Of a stretch of DNA of 49,940 nt, positions 22,099 to 31,041 are shown piece by piece (position 1 is the stretch's first letter; every line of letters begins with the position of its first letter). The DNA is from Xanthobacteraceae bacterium (GTDB taxonomy: Bacteria > Pseudomonadota > Alphaproteobacteria > Rhizobiales > Xanthobacteraceae). The position numbers were made by a program, and so were the translations under genes. Under the pieces are notes generated by a model. That model worked only from the letters and a program-made list of their open reading frames with translations, did not search any database and was not told the DNA's origin. The stretch lies in NCBI GenBank assembly GCA_019746135.1, contig JAIESI010000229.1, positions 1 to 49,940 on the forward strand, read 5' to 3'.

Positions 22099-22851
22099 TC
22101 CGTCGCGGCGGCGCCCTGCCGGACTGAAATGCGCGACCAAATGGTGGCTCTCGCCTGAATGGCTCAGGTCGACCTGGGTGATCGGCACTTCCTGCTGCCA
22201 TGTTTCGCGCGAAACCACCAGGCAGGCCGCGCCGCGCGCGATCCGCAGCGCGCGGGCCATAGCGGCATCGGCGTTGATCGCAGAGATGCGGTGCCTGGCA
22301 CGGCTCCAGGGAATTTGCGCCAGCAGCCAGCCGCCGGGCGTACGCGTGGTGAAATCGATGTCACGCGCGCGTGGAACGGCGTCGAGATTGATCAGCCGAT
22401 CTTCGGCTGCGAACGGCGCGCCATCCACGAAATGAACCGAAGCGAGCGCCAGCACTGGCGCTCCGGGCTTGACGCCAAGCCGGGCAGCATCCGCCCGTGT
22501 CGCCTTGCGCAAGGCTCGACCCAACAGTTCAAATCGATAGGCCTTTCCGTCGCTTCGCGCCTCGGCCTCGATGTCGTGGATTTCCAGGATCGATTGATCG
22601 TTGGCAGGCACCGCAACGAAACTGCCGGCGCGGCGATGGCGAACAATCAAGCCGGCCGCGGCGAGTTCGCTCAGCGCCTTATTCACGGTCATGCGTGCGC
22701 AGCCGTACCACGCTACCAGATCATGCTCCGAAGGCACCCGGCGACCAGGGGGCCAGCGCCCACTCAGGATCGCATGCTCGAGTTCGCGGCGAATTTCCGC
22801 ATAACGCGGCAGCTTCGCCGCGTCGCACGATGGTACAGCCGTTCGGTTCAT
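22075..22851 (-). CDS. hutC: HutC, GntR-family repressor of histidine utilisation
   Basis: 258 residues from ATG 22851. N-terminal winged helix: [20 protein letters not shown], then [41 protein letters not shown] (residues 14-75), the GntR signature. The C-terminal UTRA effector domain includes [31 protein letters not shown] and the end [15 protein letters not shown]. HutC repressors respond to urocanate. It overlaps hutF by four bases (ATGA), so hutF-hutC is one operon that represses itself through the operator at 24263-24276. The last dozen residues ([13 protein letters not shown]) extend past the usual end into the convergent hutU1, an odd C-terminal tail. Confidence 0.93.
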   Translation of the reverse strand: MNRTAVPSCDAAKLPRYAEIRRELEHAILSGRWPPGRRVPSEHDLVAWYGCARMTVNKALSELAAAGLIVRHRRAGSFVAVPANDQSILEIHDIEAEARSDGKAYRFELLGRALRKATRADAARLGVKPGAPVLALASVHFVDGAPFAAEDRLINLDAVPRARDIDFTTRTPGGWLLAQIPWSRARHRISAINADAAMARALRIARGAACLVVSRETWQQEVPITQVDLSHSGESHHLVAHFSPAGRRRDGSGKHRQP

Positions 22852-24212
22852 GCGCGCATGATCCGTTGGATCGTCGCGGCGTAGCGGGACGTAATCTCGG
22901 CATGACCCTTGTGCCGCCCGCGGCTCACCACAGGGACACCGCCAACCAGAACGTCCCGAACCGCCGCACGGCCGGCCACGAAAATCCAGGCATCCAGCCA
23001 GCGATCGCCGGCGCCTACCGCAAGATCGGGATGATCGGCATCGAGCAGCACCACATCCGCGCGACAGCCCTTCGCAATGGCTCCGACCGGGCGCGCGCAC
23101 GCCTGCGCCCCCGCCGCCACCGCGGTATCGAACAGATGGCGTCCAGCGGATTCGCCATGGTCCCGCGTCAGCACATTGCGCGCGCGATGGCTGAGCCGCT
23201 GTGTGTATTCGAGCTGTCGCAACTCGGCGGCCGGGTCGATCTGGATGTTGGAGTCGGTGCCGATGCCGAAACGCCCTCCGGCTGCGAGGTACCGCGCGCC
23301 ATCGAAGATGCCGTCACCGAGCGATGCCTCGGTGAGAGGACAGAGTCCGGCCACTGAGCCGGACCGCGCCAGCGCCTCGGCTTCCGCCGGCGTCATGTGC
23401 GTGCAATGGATCAGGCACCAGCGGCGATCGAGGCCGGCATTGTCCAGCAGCCATTGCACGGGACGAGCGCCGAGGACCGTGACGCTGTCTTCAACCTCCT
23501 TGACCTGCTCGGCCGCATGAATGTGGATCGGCCCGCCCTTGAACGACGCCACGACGCGCAGCAGCGCGTCCGCCGGCACGGCCCGCAACGAATGCGGCGC
23601 TATCCCGACCCGCGAATCCGGCAACGACGCCACGATCTGGCGCGATCGCGAAACCAGTTCAAGAAACCGATCGACATCGTTGAGAAAGCGCGTCTGTCCG
23701 GCGGCCGGCGGCGCCCCGCCAATGCCGCCGCTGATGTAGAGCGAGGGCAGCAATGTCAGACCGATGCCCGTTTGGCCGGCCGCCGCGGCGATGCGGCCAG
23801 CAAGCTCTCCGAGATCAGCGTAGGGCCGCCCATCGACGTCGTGATGCAGATAGTGAAACTCGGCGACCGTGGTGTACCCGGTCTCCAGCATTTCCATGAA
23901 CGCGAAGGTTGCGATCGCCTCAACGTCATCCGGAGTCAGGCGGGCCAGGAACCGATACATCACCTCGCGCCAGGTCCAGAAGCTGTCGTCGGCCGGGCCG
24001 CGCCGCTCGGCAAGTCCCGCCATTCCGCGCTGGAAGGCATGGCAATGCAGATTGGGCACGCCGGGGACGGCAATGCCGCGGTGGCGCTCGGCGCCATCGA
24101 CCCGCGCATCGGCGACGACTGCCGCAATAATGCCGTCCTCGACGGTGATTCGCACGGCCCGCGCCCAGCCCACCGGCAACAGCGCGTGTTCGAAGAACAA
24201 CTGCCGCTTCAC
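22848..24212 (-). CDS. hutF: Formimidoylglutamate deiminase
   Basis: 454 residues from GTG 24212, chosen because GAGGAG lies seven bases upstream and the product then begins MKRQLFFEHALLPVGWA as in other HutF proteins. Amidohydrolase fold: metal-binding HCHAFQR (near residue 54), EFHYLHHD (near 115), HIHAAEQ (near 231), IHCTHM (near 267) and the metal Asp in GIGTDSNIQID (near 316). It deiminates N-formimino-L-glutamate to N-formylglutamate plus ammonia, which indicates the five-step hut route that next needs HutG. No hutG is found in the window. Divergent from hutI and overlapping hutC. Confidence 0.93.
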   Translation of the reverse strand: MKRQLFFEHALLPVGWARAVRITVEDGIIAAVVADARVDGAERHRGIAVPGVPNLHCHAFQRGMAGLAERRGPADDSFWTWREVMYRFLARLTPDDVEAIATFAFMEMLETGYTTVAEFHYLHHDVDGRPYADLGELAGRIAAAAGQTGIGLTLLPSLYISGGIGGAPPAAGQTRFLNDVDRFLELVSRSRQIVASLPDSRVGIAPHSLRAVPADALLRVVASFKGGPIHIHAAEQVKEVEDSVTVLGARPVQWLLDNAGLDRRWCLIHCTHMTPAEAEALARSGSVAGLCPLTEASLGDGIFDGARYLAAGGRFGIGTDSNIQIDPAAELRQLEYTQRLSHRARNVLTRDHGESAGRHLFDTAVAAGAQACARPVGAIAKGCRADVVLLDADHPDLAVGAGDRWLDAWIFVAGRAAVRDVLVGGVPVVSRGRHKGHAEITSRYAATIQRIMRA

Positions 24213-24262
24213 ACCGTCGCTCCTCAAATTCCTTCGCCCGCAGAATAGACAACCTCCGTTTT

Positions 24263-24276
24263 ATTGTATAGACAAT
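24263..24276. promoter_or_regulatory. HutC-type operator between hutF and hutI
   Basis: ATTGTATAGACAAT: perfect 5-bp arms ATTGT/ACAAT around ATAG, matching the TTGTATAGACAA-like sites of HutC in other bacteria (from memory). A second half-site, TAGACAA, is at 24246-24252. The position between divergent starts (24212 and 24297) fits repression of both operons. I saw no such site before hutU1. Confidence 0.75.
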
Positions 24277-24296
24277 TGGCATCCGATCGAGGACGC

Positions 24297-25508
24297 ATGC
24301 GGTTCGACACCATCTGGCGTAACGCGCGACTGGTCACCTTGGGTCCGGAGTTGCCGGGGGTAGGCTTGGTTGAGCACGGCGCGGTGGCCGCACGGGACGG
24401 CCGGATCGCGTTTGCCGGCGCGGAACATGATCTGCCGCCCGGGTGGGATGCAAAAGAGCGGGTCGATCTCGACGGCCGCACGGTCACACCCGGATTGATC
24501 GACTGCCACACCCATCTCGTTCACGGCGGCAATCGTGCTCATGAATTCGAGTTGCGTCTCGCCGGCGCCTCGTATGAAGAGATCGCGAGAGCCGGCGGCG
24601 GCATTGTCTCAACTGTTGACGCGACGCGAAAAGCCAGCGAGGAGAGCCTGGTCGCTTCCGCGCTTCCACGGCTCGACCGCCTGCTGGCCGAAGGCATCAC
24701 CACCATCGAGATCAAGTCCGGATACGGACTGGAAGCCGATACCGAGGCGCGAATGCTGCGCGCAGCGCGCCGGCTCGCGCAGGTACGGCGCGTCGGCGTT
24801 GCCACCTCCTATCTTGGCGCTCATGCGCTGCCGCCCGAAGCCGCCGGCGACCGTGCCGGGTACATCAATGCGGTTTGCGACGCGATTCCCGGGCTGGCGC
24901 GCGACGGTCTTGCCGATGCCGTCGATGCTTTTTGCGAGGGCATCGCGTTCTCTCCGGAGGAAACCGCGAAGGTTTTCGCGGCGGCTCAGGCTGCCAAGCT
25001 CCCGGTCAAGCTCCATGCCGACCAGCTGTCCAATCTGCATGGCGCAGCTCTCGCCGCGCGCTTCAACGCGCTCTCCGCCGATCATCTCGAATACACCGAC
25101 ACGGATGGCGTCGCCGCGATGGCGCGATCCGGATCCGTCGCCGTACTGTTGCCCGGCGCGTTCTATGTCTTGCGGGAAAAACAGGTGCCGCCGATCGCGG
25201 CGCTCCGCCAGCACAAGGTGCCGATGGCCCTGGCCACCGACTGCAACCCCGGGACGTCGCCCATGACCTCGCTGCTGCTGGTAATGAACATGGCGGCGAC
25301 GCTGTTCCGGATGACCGTCGACGAGATCATCGCCGGGGTCACCAGGGAGGCTGCCCGCGCCCTTGGCCTGCTTGATCGGACCGGTACCTTGTCCGCCGGC
25401 AAGTGGTGCGACCTCGCTATCTGGGACATCGAGCGGCCGGCCGAGCTTGCCTATCGGATCGGTTTCAATCCACTACACCGGCGAATCTGGCACGGCATCG
25501 CGAGCTGA
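24297..25508 (+). CDS. hutI: Imidazolonepropionase
   Basis: 403 residues from ATG 24297 after GAGGA. Amidohydrolase metal motif [19 protein letters not shown] (near residue 68), [15 protein letters not shown] (near 141), LHADQLSN (near 240) and [11 protein letters not shown] (near 314) are all diagnostic of HutI. It hydrolyses 4-imidazolone-5-propanoate to N-formimino-L-glutamate in the cytosol. It heads the plus-strand hut operon: hutU2 starts 12 bases after its stop. Control is by the HutC operator 21 bases upstream of the start codon. Confidence 0.96.
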   Translation: MRFDTIWRNARLVTLGPELPGVGLVEHGAVAARDGRIAFAGAEHDLPPGWDAKERVDLDGRTVTPGLIDCHTHLVHGGNRAHEFELRLAGASYEEIARAGGGIVSTVDATRKASEESLVASALPRLDRLLAEGITTIEIKSGYGLEADTEARMLRAARRLAQVRRVGVATSYLGAHALPPEAAGDRAGYINAVCDAIPGLARDGLADAVDAFCEGIAFSPEETAKVFAAAQAAKLPVKLHADQLSNLHGAALAARFNALSADHLEYTDTDGVAAMARSGSVAVLLPGAFYVLREKQVPPIAALRQHKVPMALATDCNPGTSPMTSLLLVMNMAATLFRMTVDEIIAGVTREAARALGLLDRTGTLSAGKWCDLAIWDIERPAELAYRIGFNPLHRRIWHGIAS

Positions 25509-25520
25509 GGGAACACGGTC

Positions 25521-27185
25521 GTGCGTCTCGACAACACCCGATCCATTCGCGCGCCGCGCGGCGCGGACATCAGCGCCAAGAGCTGGCTCACCGAAGCCCC
25601 GCTCCGCATGCTGATGAACAACCTCGACGCCGAGGTGGCCGAACGGCCGCACGAGCTCGTGGTCTACGGCGGCATCGGCCGCGCCGCGCGCGACTGGGAA
25701 AGCTTCGACCGGATCGTGAGCGCGTTGCGCGGCCTTGAAGCAGACGAGACCTTGCTCGTGCAATCCGGCAAGCCGGTCGGCGTGTTTCGCACCCACCCGG
25801 ATGCGCCGCGCGTGCTGATCGCCAATTCGAACCTGGTGCCGCACTGGGGTACCTGGGAGAAATTCCACGAGCTCGACCGCAAGGGCCTGATGATGTACGG
25901 CCAGATGACGGCGGGCTCGTGGATCTATATCGGCTCGCAAGGCATCGTTCAGGGCACCTACGAGACCTTCGTCGAAGTCGGGCGCCGTCACTATGGCGGC
26001 AACCTGGCCGGACGCTGGATTCTCACCGCGGGTCTCGGCGGCATGGGCGGCGCGCAACCGCTGGCAGCCACCATGGCCGGGGCCTCGATGCTGGCCATCG
26101 AGTGCCAGCCAAGCCGGATCGAGATGCGGCTGCGGACCGGCTATCTCGACGCCAAGGCGAGTTCGCTCGACGAGGCGCTGGCGATGATCGAGCGGTCGCG
26201 CGGCAGCAACAAGCCGGTCTCTGTCGGCCTGCTCGGCAACGCCGCAGAGATCGTCCCCGAGATGGTCCAACGCGGGGTGAAGCCTGACGCGGTGACCGAC
26301 CAGACGTCCGCTCACGATCCGCTCAACGGCTATCTGCCGGCCGGATGGACGCTCGACGAATGGGAGCAGCGTCGCGCACGCGACCCCAAGGGCGTCGAGA
26401 AGGCCGCAAAGGAATCCATGGCCGCGCACGTGCGGGCGATGCTGGAGTTCCGGCGCGCCGGGGTGCCAACGCTCGACTATGGCAACAACATCCGACAAAT
26501 GGCGGTCGAGCTGGGCGTCACCGATGCGTTCGACATCCCGGGCTTCGTGCCGGCCTACATCCGGCCGCTGTTCTGCCGCGGCATCGGACCGTTCCGCTGG
26601 GCCGCCCTGTCGGGCGATCCCGAGGACATCTTCAAGACCGACCGCAAAGTCAAGGAGCTGATGCCGGACGACAAGCACCTGCACAACTGGCTCGACATGG
26701 CGCGGACGCGGATCCGGTTCCAGGGCCTGCCGGCCCGCATCTGTTGGGTCGGCCTCGGCGACCGCCATCGCATCGGCATGGCCTTCAACGAGATGGTGGC
26801 GAGCGGAGAACTCAAAGCGCCGATCGTGATCGGGCGCGACCATCTTGATTCGGGCTCGGTCGCGAGCCCGAATCGCGAAACCGAGGCCATGAAGGACGGC
26901 TCGGATGCGGTGTCGGACTGGCCGATGCTCAACGCGCTGCTCAATTGCGCGTCGGGCGCGACTTGGGTTTCGCTGCACCACGGCGGCGGCGTCGGCATCG
27001 GCTATTCGCAGCACGCCGGCATGGTGATCGTCGCTGACGGCACGCCCGACGCGGCACGGCGGCTGGAACGCGTATTGTGGAACGATCCGGCGAGCGGCGT
27101 GATGCGCCACGCCGACGCGGGCTATGACGAAGCCGTCGCCTGCGCGCGCGAACACAAGCTTAATTTGCCAAGCCTGGTCGGGTGA
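25521..27185 (+). CDS. hutU: Urocanate hydratase, canonical copy
   Basis: 554 residues from GTG 25521. All landmark residues of urocanase are present: GG of [13 protein letters not shown] (50-51), the NAD-loop [17 protein letters not shown] (171 onward), [35 protein letters not shown], the catalytic Cys in [14 protein letters not shown] (near 408) and [16 protein letters not shown]. It catalyses urocanate + H2O to imidazolonepropionate. It is directly downstream of hutI in the HutC-controlled operon and is probably the main urocanase. It is a paralog of the gene at 20428-22098. Confidence 0.96.
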   Translation: MRLDNTRSIRAPRGADISAKSWLTEAPLRMLMNNLDAEVAERPHELVVYGGIGRAARDWESFDRIVSALRGLEADETLLVQSGKPVGVFRTHPDAPRVLIANSNLVPHWGTWEKFHELDRKGLMMYGQMTAGSWIYIGSQGIVQGTYETFVEVGRRHYGGNLAGRWILTAGLGGMGGAQPLAATMAGASMLAIECQPSRIEMRLRTGYLDAKASSLDEALAMIERSRGSNKPVSVGLLGNAAEIVPEMVQRGVKPDAVTDQTSAHDPLNGYLPAGWTLDEWEQRRARDPKGVEKAAKESMAAHVRAMLEFRRAGVPTLDYGNNIRQMAVELGVTDAFDIPGFVPAYIRPLFCRGIGPFRWAALSGDPEDIFKTDRKVKELMPDDKHLHNWLDMARTRIRFQGLPARICWVGLGDRHRIGMAFNEMVASGELKAPIVIGRDHLDSGSVASPNRETEAMKDGSDAVSDWPMLNALLNCASGATWVSLHHGGGVGIGYSQHAGMVIVADGTPDAARRLERVLWNDPASGVMRHADAGYDEAVACAREHKLNLPSLVG

Positions 27186-27324
27186 AGCGTTGCCGGGTGG
27201 GCCCACGTTAGACGAGCGCCGTTCGCAAATCGAACCCCAGGTGGGTGAAATGCCCGATAGGAAAATCAAATCGCGAAATATGCAGCAATCCGCGGCCCAA
27301 AATGCGCAATGGCGCGGAGGCGCG

Positions 27325-27339
27325 GGGTTGAATCAACCC
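27325..27339. promoter_or_regulatory. Perfect 7-1-7 palindrome before the Bug gene
   Basis: GGGTTGA-A-TCAACCC in the 206-base gap between hutU2 and the binding-protein gene, 53 bases before its start. It differs from the HutC site, so the downstream genes may have their own promoter and regulator. The rest of the gap shows nothing recognisable. Confidence 0.35.
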
Positions 27340-27391
27340 ATACCATCGGTCAACGTCGATGGGGTGGCATGCGAACAAATGAGGTCATGAC

Positions 27392-28372
27392 GTGGCAACC
27401 ATCGCACCACTGCTGACAGCGATTGCCCTGATGGCGACGACGGCCTCAGCCGCGTTTGCGGATGATGCCAGCTATCCATCGAAGCAGATCCACATCATTC
27501 TCGGCTTTGCCCCGGGCGGCGCTCCGGATTCGCTTGCCCGTATCGTTGGCGACCGGCTGGCGCGGAAAATGGGTCAGCCGGTCGTGGTGGAGAACCGCAC
27601 CGGCGCAGCGGGCAACATCGCCATGGTGGCCGTGGCCAAGGCGCCGCCCGACGGATACACGCTCGCGATGGTGCCGGTCGGCAACGCCGCGGTGAACCCA
27701 TCGCTGTTCCCCGACCTGCCATACGACTTGAAGCAATTCGCACCGATCACTCAAATCGCCAACGTCGAGAACGTCCTTGTGATCAGCACCAAGTCTCCGA
27801 TCAAATCGCTTGCGGAGCTGATCGCATACGGCAAGCGCAAGGGCGCGGACCTGACTTACGCTACGCCTGGCGCCGGCAGCATCGCACATCTCGCCGCCGA
27901 ACTGATGGCGCGCAGCGGCGGATTCGAAGCGCGACATGTCGCCTATCGCGGTGTGACGCCAGCACTGACCGACGTGCTGCGCGGCGAGGTCACCATGATG
28001 TTCTCCCAGCTCTCCACCGCCAAACCGCTGATCGAGCACGGCGAGCTGCGGGCGCTTGGCGTCGCCAGCAAGACCCGCAGCAGCGTGCTGCCGAACGTGC
28101 CGACCGTCGCGGAGGCCGGCGACATGCCGGGCTTCGAAGCGGTGTCATGGTACGCGCTGATGGCGCCGGCCGGCACGCCGCGGCCGATCATCGACAAGAT
28201 TCACAACGCCACCGTCGAGGCGATCAAGGCGCCCGACGCGAAGTCCGCGCTGGAGGCACAAGGCGCGCAGCCGGTCGGCGGCACGCCCGCCGAACTGTCG
28301 GCCGTGATCGCCACCGACACGGCGCGGTGGGGCAAGGTGATCCGCGACGCCAACATCAAGCTCGCACCCTGA
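27392..28372 (+). CDS. Tripartite tricarboxylate transporter (Bug-family) substrate-binding protein
   Basis: 326 residues from GTG 27392 (GAGG upstream). Signal peptide to about residue 24 (LLTAIALMATTASAAFADD). Bug family marks: SYPSKQIHIILGFAPGGAPDSLARI (residues 26-50), VVENRTGAAGNIAMVAVAKAPPDGYTL, GSIAHLAAELMA, VAYRGVTPALTDVLRGEVTMMF and YALMAPAGTPRPIIDKI. These periplasmic proteins bind carboxylates through conserved main-chain contacts. No TctA/TctB permease is in the window. Its place in the hut island suggests a urocanate- or imidazole-carboxylate-like ligand, but that is inference only. Confidence 0.93.
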   Translation: MATIAPLLTAIALMATTASAAFADDASYPSKQIHIILGFAPGGAPDSLARIVGDRLARKMGQPVVVENRTGAAGNIAMVAVAKAPPDGYTLAMVPVGNAAVNPSLFPDLPYDLKQFAPITQIANVENVLVISTKSPIKSLAELIAYGKRKGADLTYATPGAGSIAHLAAELMARSGGFEARHVAYRGVTPALTDVLRGEVTMMFSQLSTAKPLIEHGELRALGVASKTRSSVLPNVPTVAEAGDMPGFEAVSWYALMAPAGTPRPIIDKIHNATVEAIKAPDAKSALEAQGAQPVGGTPAELSAVIATDTARWGKVIRDANIKLAP

Positions 28373-28380
28373 GCAATACG

Positions 28381-29385
28381 ATGGCGCCAATCTACCTGCA
28401 CTACCTCAATGCACTCGACGTCGAAGCGCTTGCCCTGACGGACGACGAGGTCCTGGCTGCCATCGAAGCAGGACTTGCCGCGCAAGGCCGGCGCGAAACG
28501 GTGATCGAACCGCGCATGCATCTCGTGCCCGACAAGGATATCCAAGGCCATTTCAATGTGCTGCGCGGCGCGTTCCGCGCTCCAATCAATCTCGCCGGCG
28601 TCAAGGTGATCAGCGATTATGTCGACAACTACAAGGAAGGACTGCCGTCCGAAGTTGGGCTTTTGCTGCTGATGGACCCCCGCAACGGCGTGCCCAAAGC
28701 CATCATCGACGGCAGTCACTTGACGGATATGCGAACCGGCGCAGTCACGGCGATCGGCGCCAAATATCTGGCTCGCAAGAATTCGAAGGTGCTCGGGCAC
28801 GTCGGTGCGCGCGGCACCGCATATTGGAACGTCCGTCTGCTTGATCGGCTGTTCGATTTCGATGAAATCCGGGTTCATTCGCGCCGGCCGGAAAGCCGCG
28901 ACGCATTTGCCGAGCGACTCTCGCGGGACTTGAACAAACCCGTGCGAGCGACTGCGGACTGGCGAAGTTGCGTTGAGGACGCCGACATCGTTGTCGAAGC
29001 TTCGCGCCTGCCGGAACCCTCGCCAATGCTGAAGACGGCCTGGATCAAGAAGGGCGCGTTCGTCGTCCCTTACGGCACCATGAGCGCGGTCGAGCTCTCG
29101 CTCACTAATATCATGTCCAAGCTCGTCGTTGACGACTGGGGTCAATGCAAGACCGGACAGTTCGGCTCGCTCCGCGCCCATGTCGAAGCCGGCAAGCTCT
29201 CCGAGAAGACGCTGCATGCCGAGATGGGCGAGATCGTCGCTCAGCGCAAGACCGGCCGCGAGCACGACGATGAGACGATATTATTTTGGCATCGCGGCCT
29301 GTCGCTCTCCGACATAGCACTCGGCCACGCCATGCTGGAGAAGGCGGCGCGTCTTGGGATCGGTCACCGTCTTCGTTACGCCTGA
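28381..29385 (+). CDS. Ornithine cyclodeaminase / mu-crystallin family protein
   Basis: 334 residues from ATG 28381, eight bases after the Bug gene. Marks of the family: DGSHLTDMRTGAVTAIGAKYLA (near residue 113, substrate-binding Arg), the Rossmann region KVLGHVGARGTAYWNVRLL (GxGxxG replaced by GHVGARG, near 138), DADIVVEASRLPEP and VVDDWGQCKTGQ. Members are NAD(P)-dependent deaminases, ketimine reductases or amino-acid dehydrogenases. The altered glycine motif and the replaced C-terminal Asp region suggest a substrate other than ornithine. Tight spacing to the next gene (3 bases) indicates an operon. Its role in histidine/urocanate breakdown is not established. Confidence 0.87.
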   Translation: MAPIYLHYLNALDVEALALTDDEVLAAIEAGLAAQGRRETVIEPRMHLVPDKDIQGHFNVLRGAFRAPINLAGVKVISDYVDNYKEGLPSEVGLLLLMDPRNGVPKAIIDGSHLTDMRTGAVTAIGAKYLARKNSKVLGHVGARGTAYWNVRLLDRLFDFDEIRVHSRRPESRDAFAERLSRDLNKPVRATADWRSCVEDADIVVEASRLPEPSPMLKTAWIKKGAFVVPYGTMSAVELSLTNIMSKLVVDDWGQCKTGQFGSLRAHVEAGKLSEKTLHAEMGEIVAQRKTGREHDDETILFWHRGLSLSDIALGHAMLEKAARLGIGHRLRYA

Positions 29386-29388
29386 GCC

Positions 29389-30210
29389 ATGAGCCTGGTA
29401 TCCAACGCGCGGATGTATGCGGTTACGCCGAATGTCCACGCGGCATGGCAAACGCTGTTTGCGTGGGTTTCAAGGGCATCCGGCGTGCCTCTCGCTTATG
29501 TCGACCATGCGGCTCCTGCGCCACTCGAAGCACTCTGGGCTCGCAACGATCTCGGCGCCGCTTTCATGTGCGGATTTCCGTTTGCTTTGGCGACTCCGCG
29601 ACCTCACCTGATCGCCGCGCCGGTTCCTTCGGCGCCGCGCTATGGCGGACTGCCGCAATACTGCACAGATTTCGTGGTGCGCGCGGATCATCCCGCCACG
29701 CAGCTGAGCGACACTTTTGGTGGCCGCCTCGGTTGGACCGTCGAACACTCCCAGTCCGGGTTCAACGCGGTGCGTCACCACGTGGGGCGGTACAAGCCGG
29801 AGCGAAACGGACCGCTGTACGCTCAATGGGTGGGACCGCTGCTGACGCCGCGTCGCGTCATCGATGCCGTGATCGCAGGAAAAATCGACGTCGGACCTCT
29901 GGATTCGTACGTTCACGACTTGCTCCTCCGTCACGAACCAGCCACCGCCGCAAGGCTGCGTGTGGTGGAATCGACCGCGATGACGCCGATTCCTCCCCTG
30001 ATCGCTTCGCATACCCTTGACGAGGGTTCAGTGGAGCGGCTGCGCCAGGCCTTGATTTCCGGCGCGAACGAAAGCGAGTTGGTTTTGACGTTTGAATCCT
30101 TATGCCTAGCGGGCTTCGTTTCGGTTGACGCTGACGATTACCAGAAGCTTGTCACGCAAGCGCGAAATGCGGAAAACAATGACCTGTCCATTTTTTTGGA
30201 CCGCGGTTAG
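29389..30210 (+). CDS. PhnD/SsuA-type periplasmic-binding-fold protein without signal peptide
   Basis: 273 residues. It starts directly in the fold ([23 protein letters not shown]) with no leader. Later marks are [50 protein letters not shown] (the typical phosphonate-type lobe) and [19 protein letters not shown]. Proteins of this fold are usually ABC transporter receptors. Without a signal peptide it would be cytosolic, like the SBP-fold enzymes MqnA/MqnD, so an enzymatic or sensory role is possible. It starts three bases after the OCD-family gene. The last nine codons (DLSIFLDRG) lie in the end of an IS3 remnant, so the original C-terminus was probably replaced. Confidence 0.8.
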   Translation: MSLVSNARMYAVTPNVHAAWQTLFAWVSRASGVPLAYVDHAAPAPLEALWARNDLGAAFMCGFPFALATPRPHLIAAPVPSAPRYGGLPQYCTDFVVRADHPATQLSDTFGGRLGWTVEHSQSGFNAVRHHVGRYKPERNGPLYAQWVGPLLTPRRVIDAVIAGKIDVGPLDSYVHDLLLRHEPATAARLRVVESTAMTPIPPLIASHTLDEGSVERLRQALISGANESELVLTFESLCLAGFVSVDADDYQKLVTQARNAENNDLSIFLDRG

Positions 30211-30548
30211 CTTGAGACGGCGTCCCTTGCTTCCTGCATGTGCTCCTCACGGAGCGGTTGTGCAACGGGCCAGGGCGCGGAGGCCCCACACACCGCAGCG
30301 CCCTGGCCCGTTGCATGACGGGACGCTGCGTTTGTCTGTCGAGCCGCGAACTCGCTCGGCGTGAGATAGCCGAGGCTCGAATGCGGGCGCACGTCGTTGA
30401 AGTGCCGCCGCCACGCTTCGATGATCACCTTCGCCTCGGCACGCGACCGGAACCATTCGAGGCTCAGACACTCATCGCGGAACTTGCCGTTGAAGCTCTC
30501 CGTGACGCCATTCTGCCAAGGCTTGCCCGGCTCGATCAACGCCGTGCC
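30183..30548 (-). mobile_element. IS3-family (IS407-like) element remnant
   Basis: Left edge: TGTCCATTTTTTTGGACC (30185-30202), a terminal-repeat-like hairpin close behind the transposase stop. Right edge: an abrupt switch near 30548 from transposase codons to DUF6065 codons. Only the last part of the transposase gene is present; the other IS end and the front of the transposase are missing. Confidence 0.7.
30207..30548 (-). pseudogene. IS3-family transposase (OrfB) C-terminal fragment
   Basis: About 113 codons. The sequence [40 protein letters not shown] and [18 protein letters not shown] is the C-terminal end of IS3/IS407-type DDE integrases, including the last catalytic Glu region (TESFNG). 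The N-terminal HTH, OrfA and first two catalytic Asp are missing, so it is inactive. The stop (30207-30209) overlaps that of the PhnD-like gene on the other strand. Confidence 0.88.
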
Positions 30549-30551
30549 GAT

Positions 30552-31012
30552 GCCTGTTCCGCACCGCGCCGGGCTGCGATCTGATGGTACAGGGGCCGAT
30601 CAAGCGGCCGAAGGATGCGATCGCGCCGCTCACCGGCGTGGTCGAGACCGACTGGTCGCCGTTCAGCTTCACCATGAACTGGCAGTTCACGCGCACCAAC
30701 GCGCCGGTGCGGTTCGAGAACGGCGAGCCGTTCTGCCATCTGATGCCGGTGCGGCGCGGAGAGCTCGAGGCGGTGGAGCCGGAGCTGCGGCTCCTCTCGG
30801 AAGCCCCCGAGCTCAAGCGCCTGCACGACAGTTGGGGCGCGAGCCGGTCGCGGTTCAACACCGATCTCCGCGAACCGGGCAGCGCGGCGCAGGCCGAGCG
30901 GTGGCAGAAGACGTATCACCGCGGCGTCACACCCGACGGGGTGCCCGGTGCCGCAGATCACCGCACGCGGGTCAAGCTCCGGCCGTTTGCCAAGGCCGGC
31001 GGCGCGAGCTGA
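30552..31012 (+). pseudogene. 5'-truncated DUF6065-type gene
   Basis: The coding frame can be read from about 30552 ([21 protein letters not shown]), joined directly to the IS fragment, so the front half of the gene is gone. The remaining 150 codons contain APLTGVVETDWSPFSFTMNWQF, NGEPFCHLMPVRRGELE and WQKTYHRGVTPDG, which I recognise as the DUF6065 pattern (a protein of about 250 residues, function unknown). ATG 30584 could start a 142-residue fragment, but the family context says it is a remnant. Confidence 0.65.
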
Positions 31013-31041
31013 GGCCCAAGCTGGGTCCAGGCTGAGCGACC

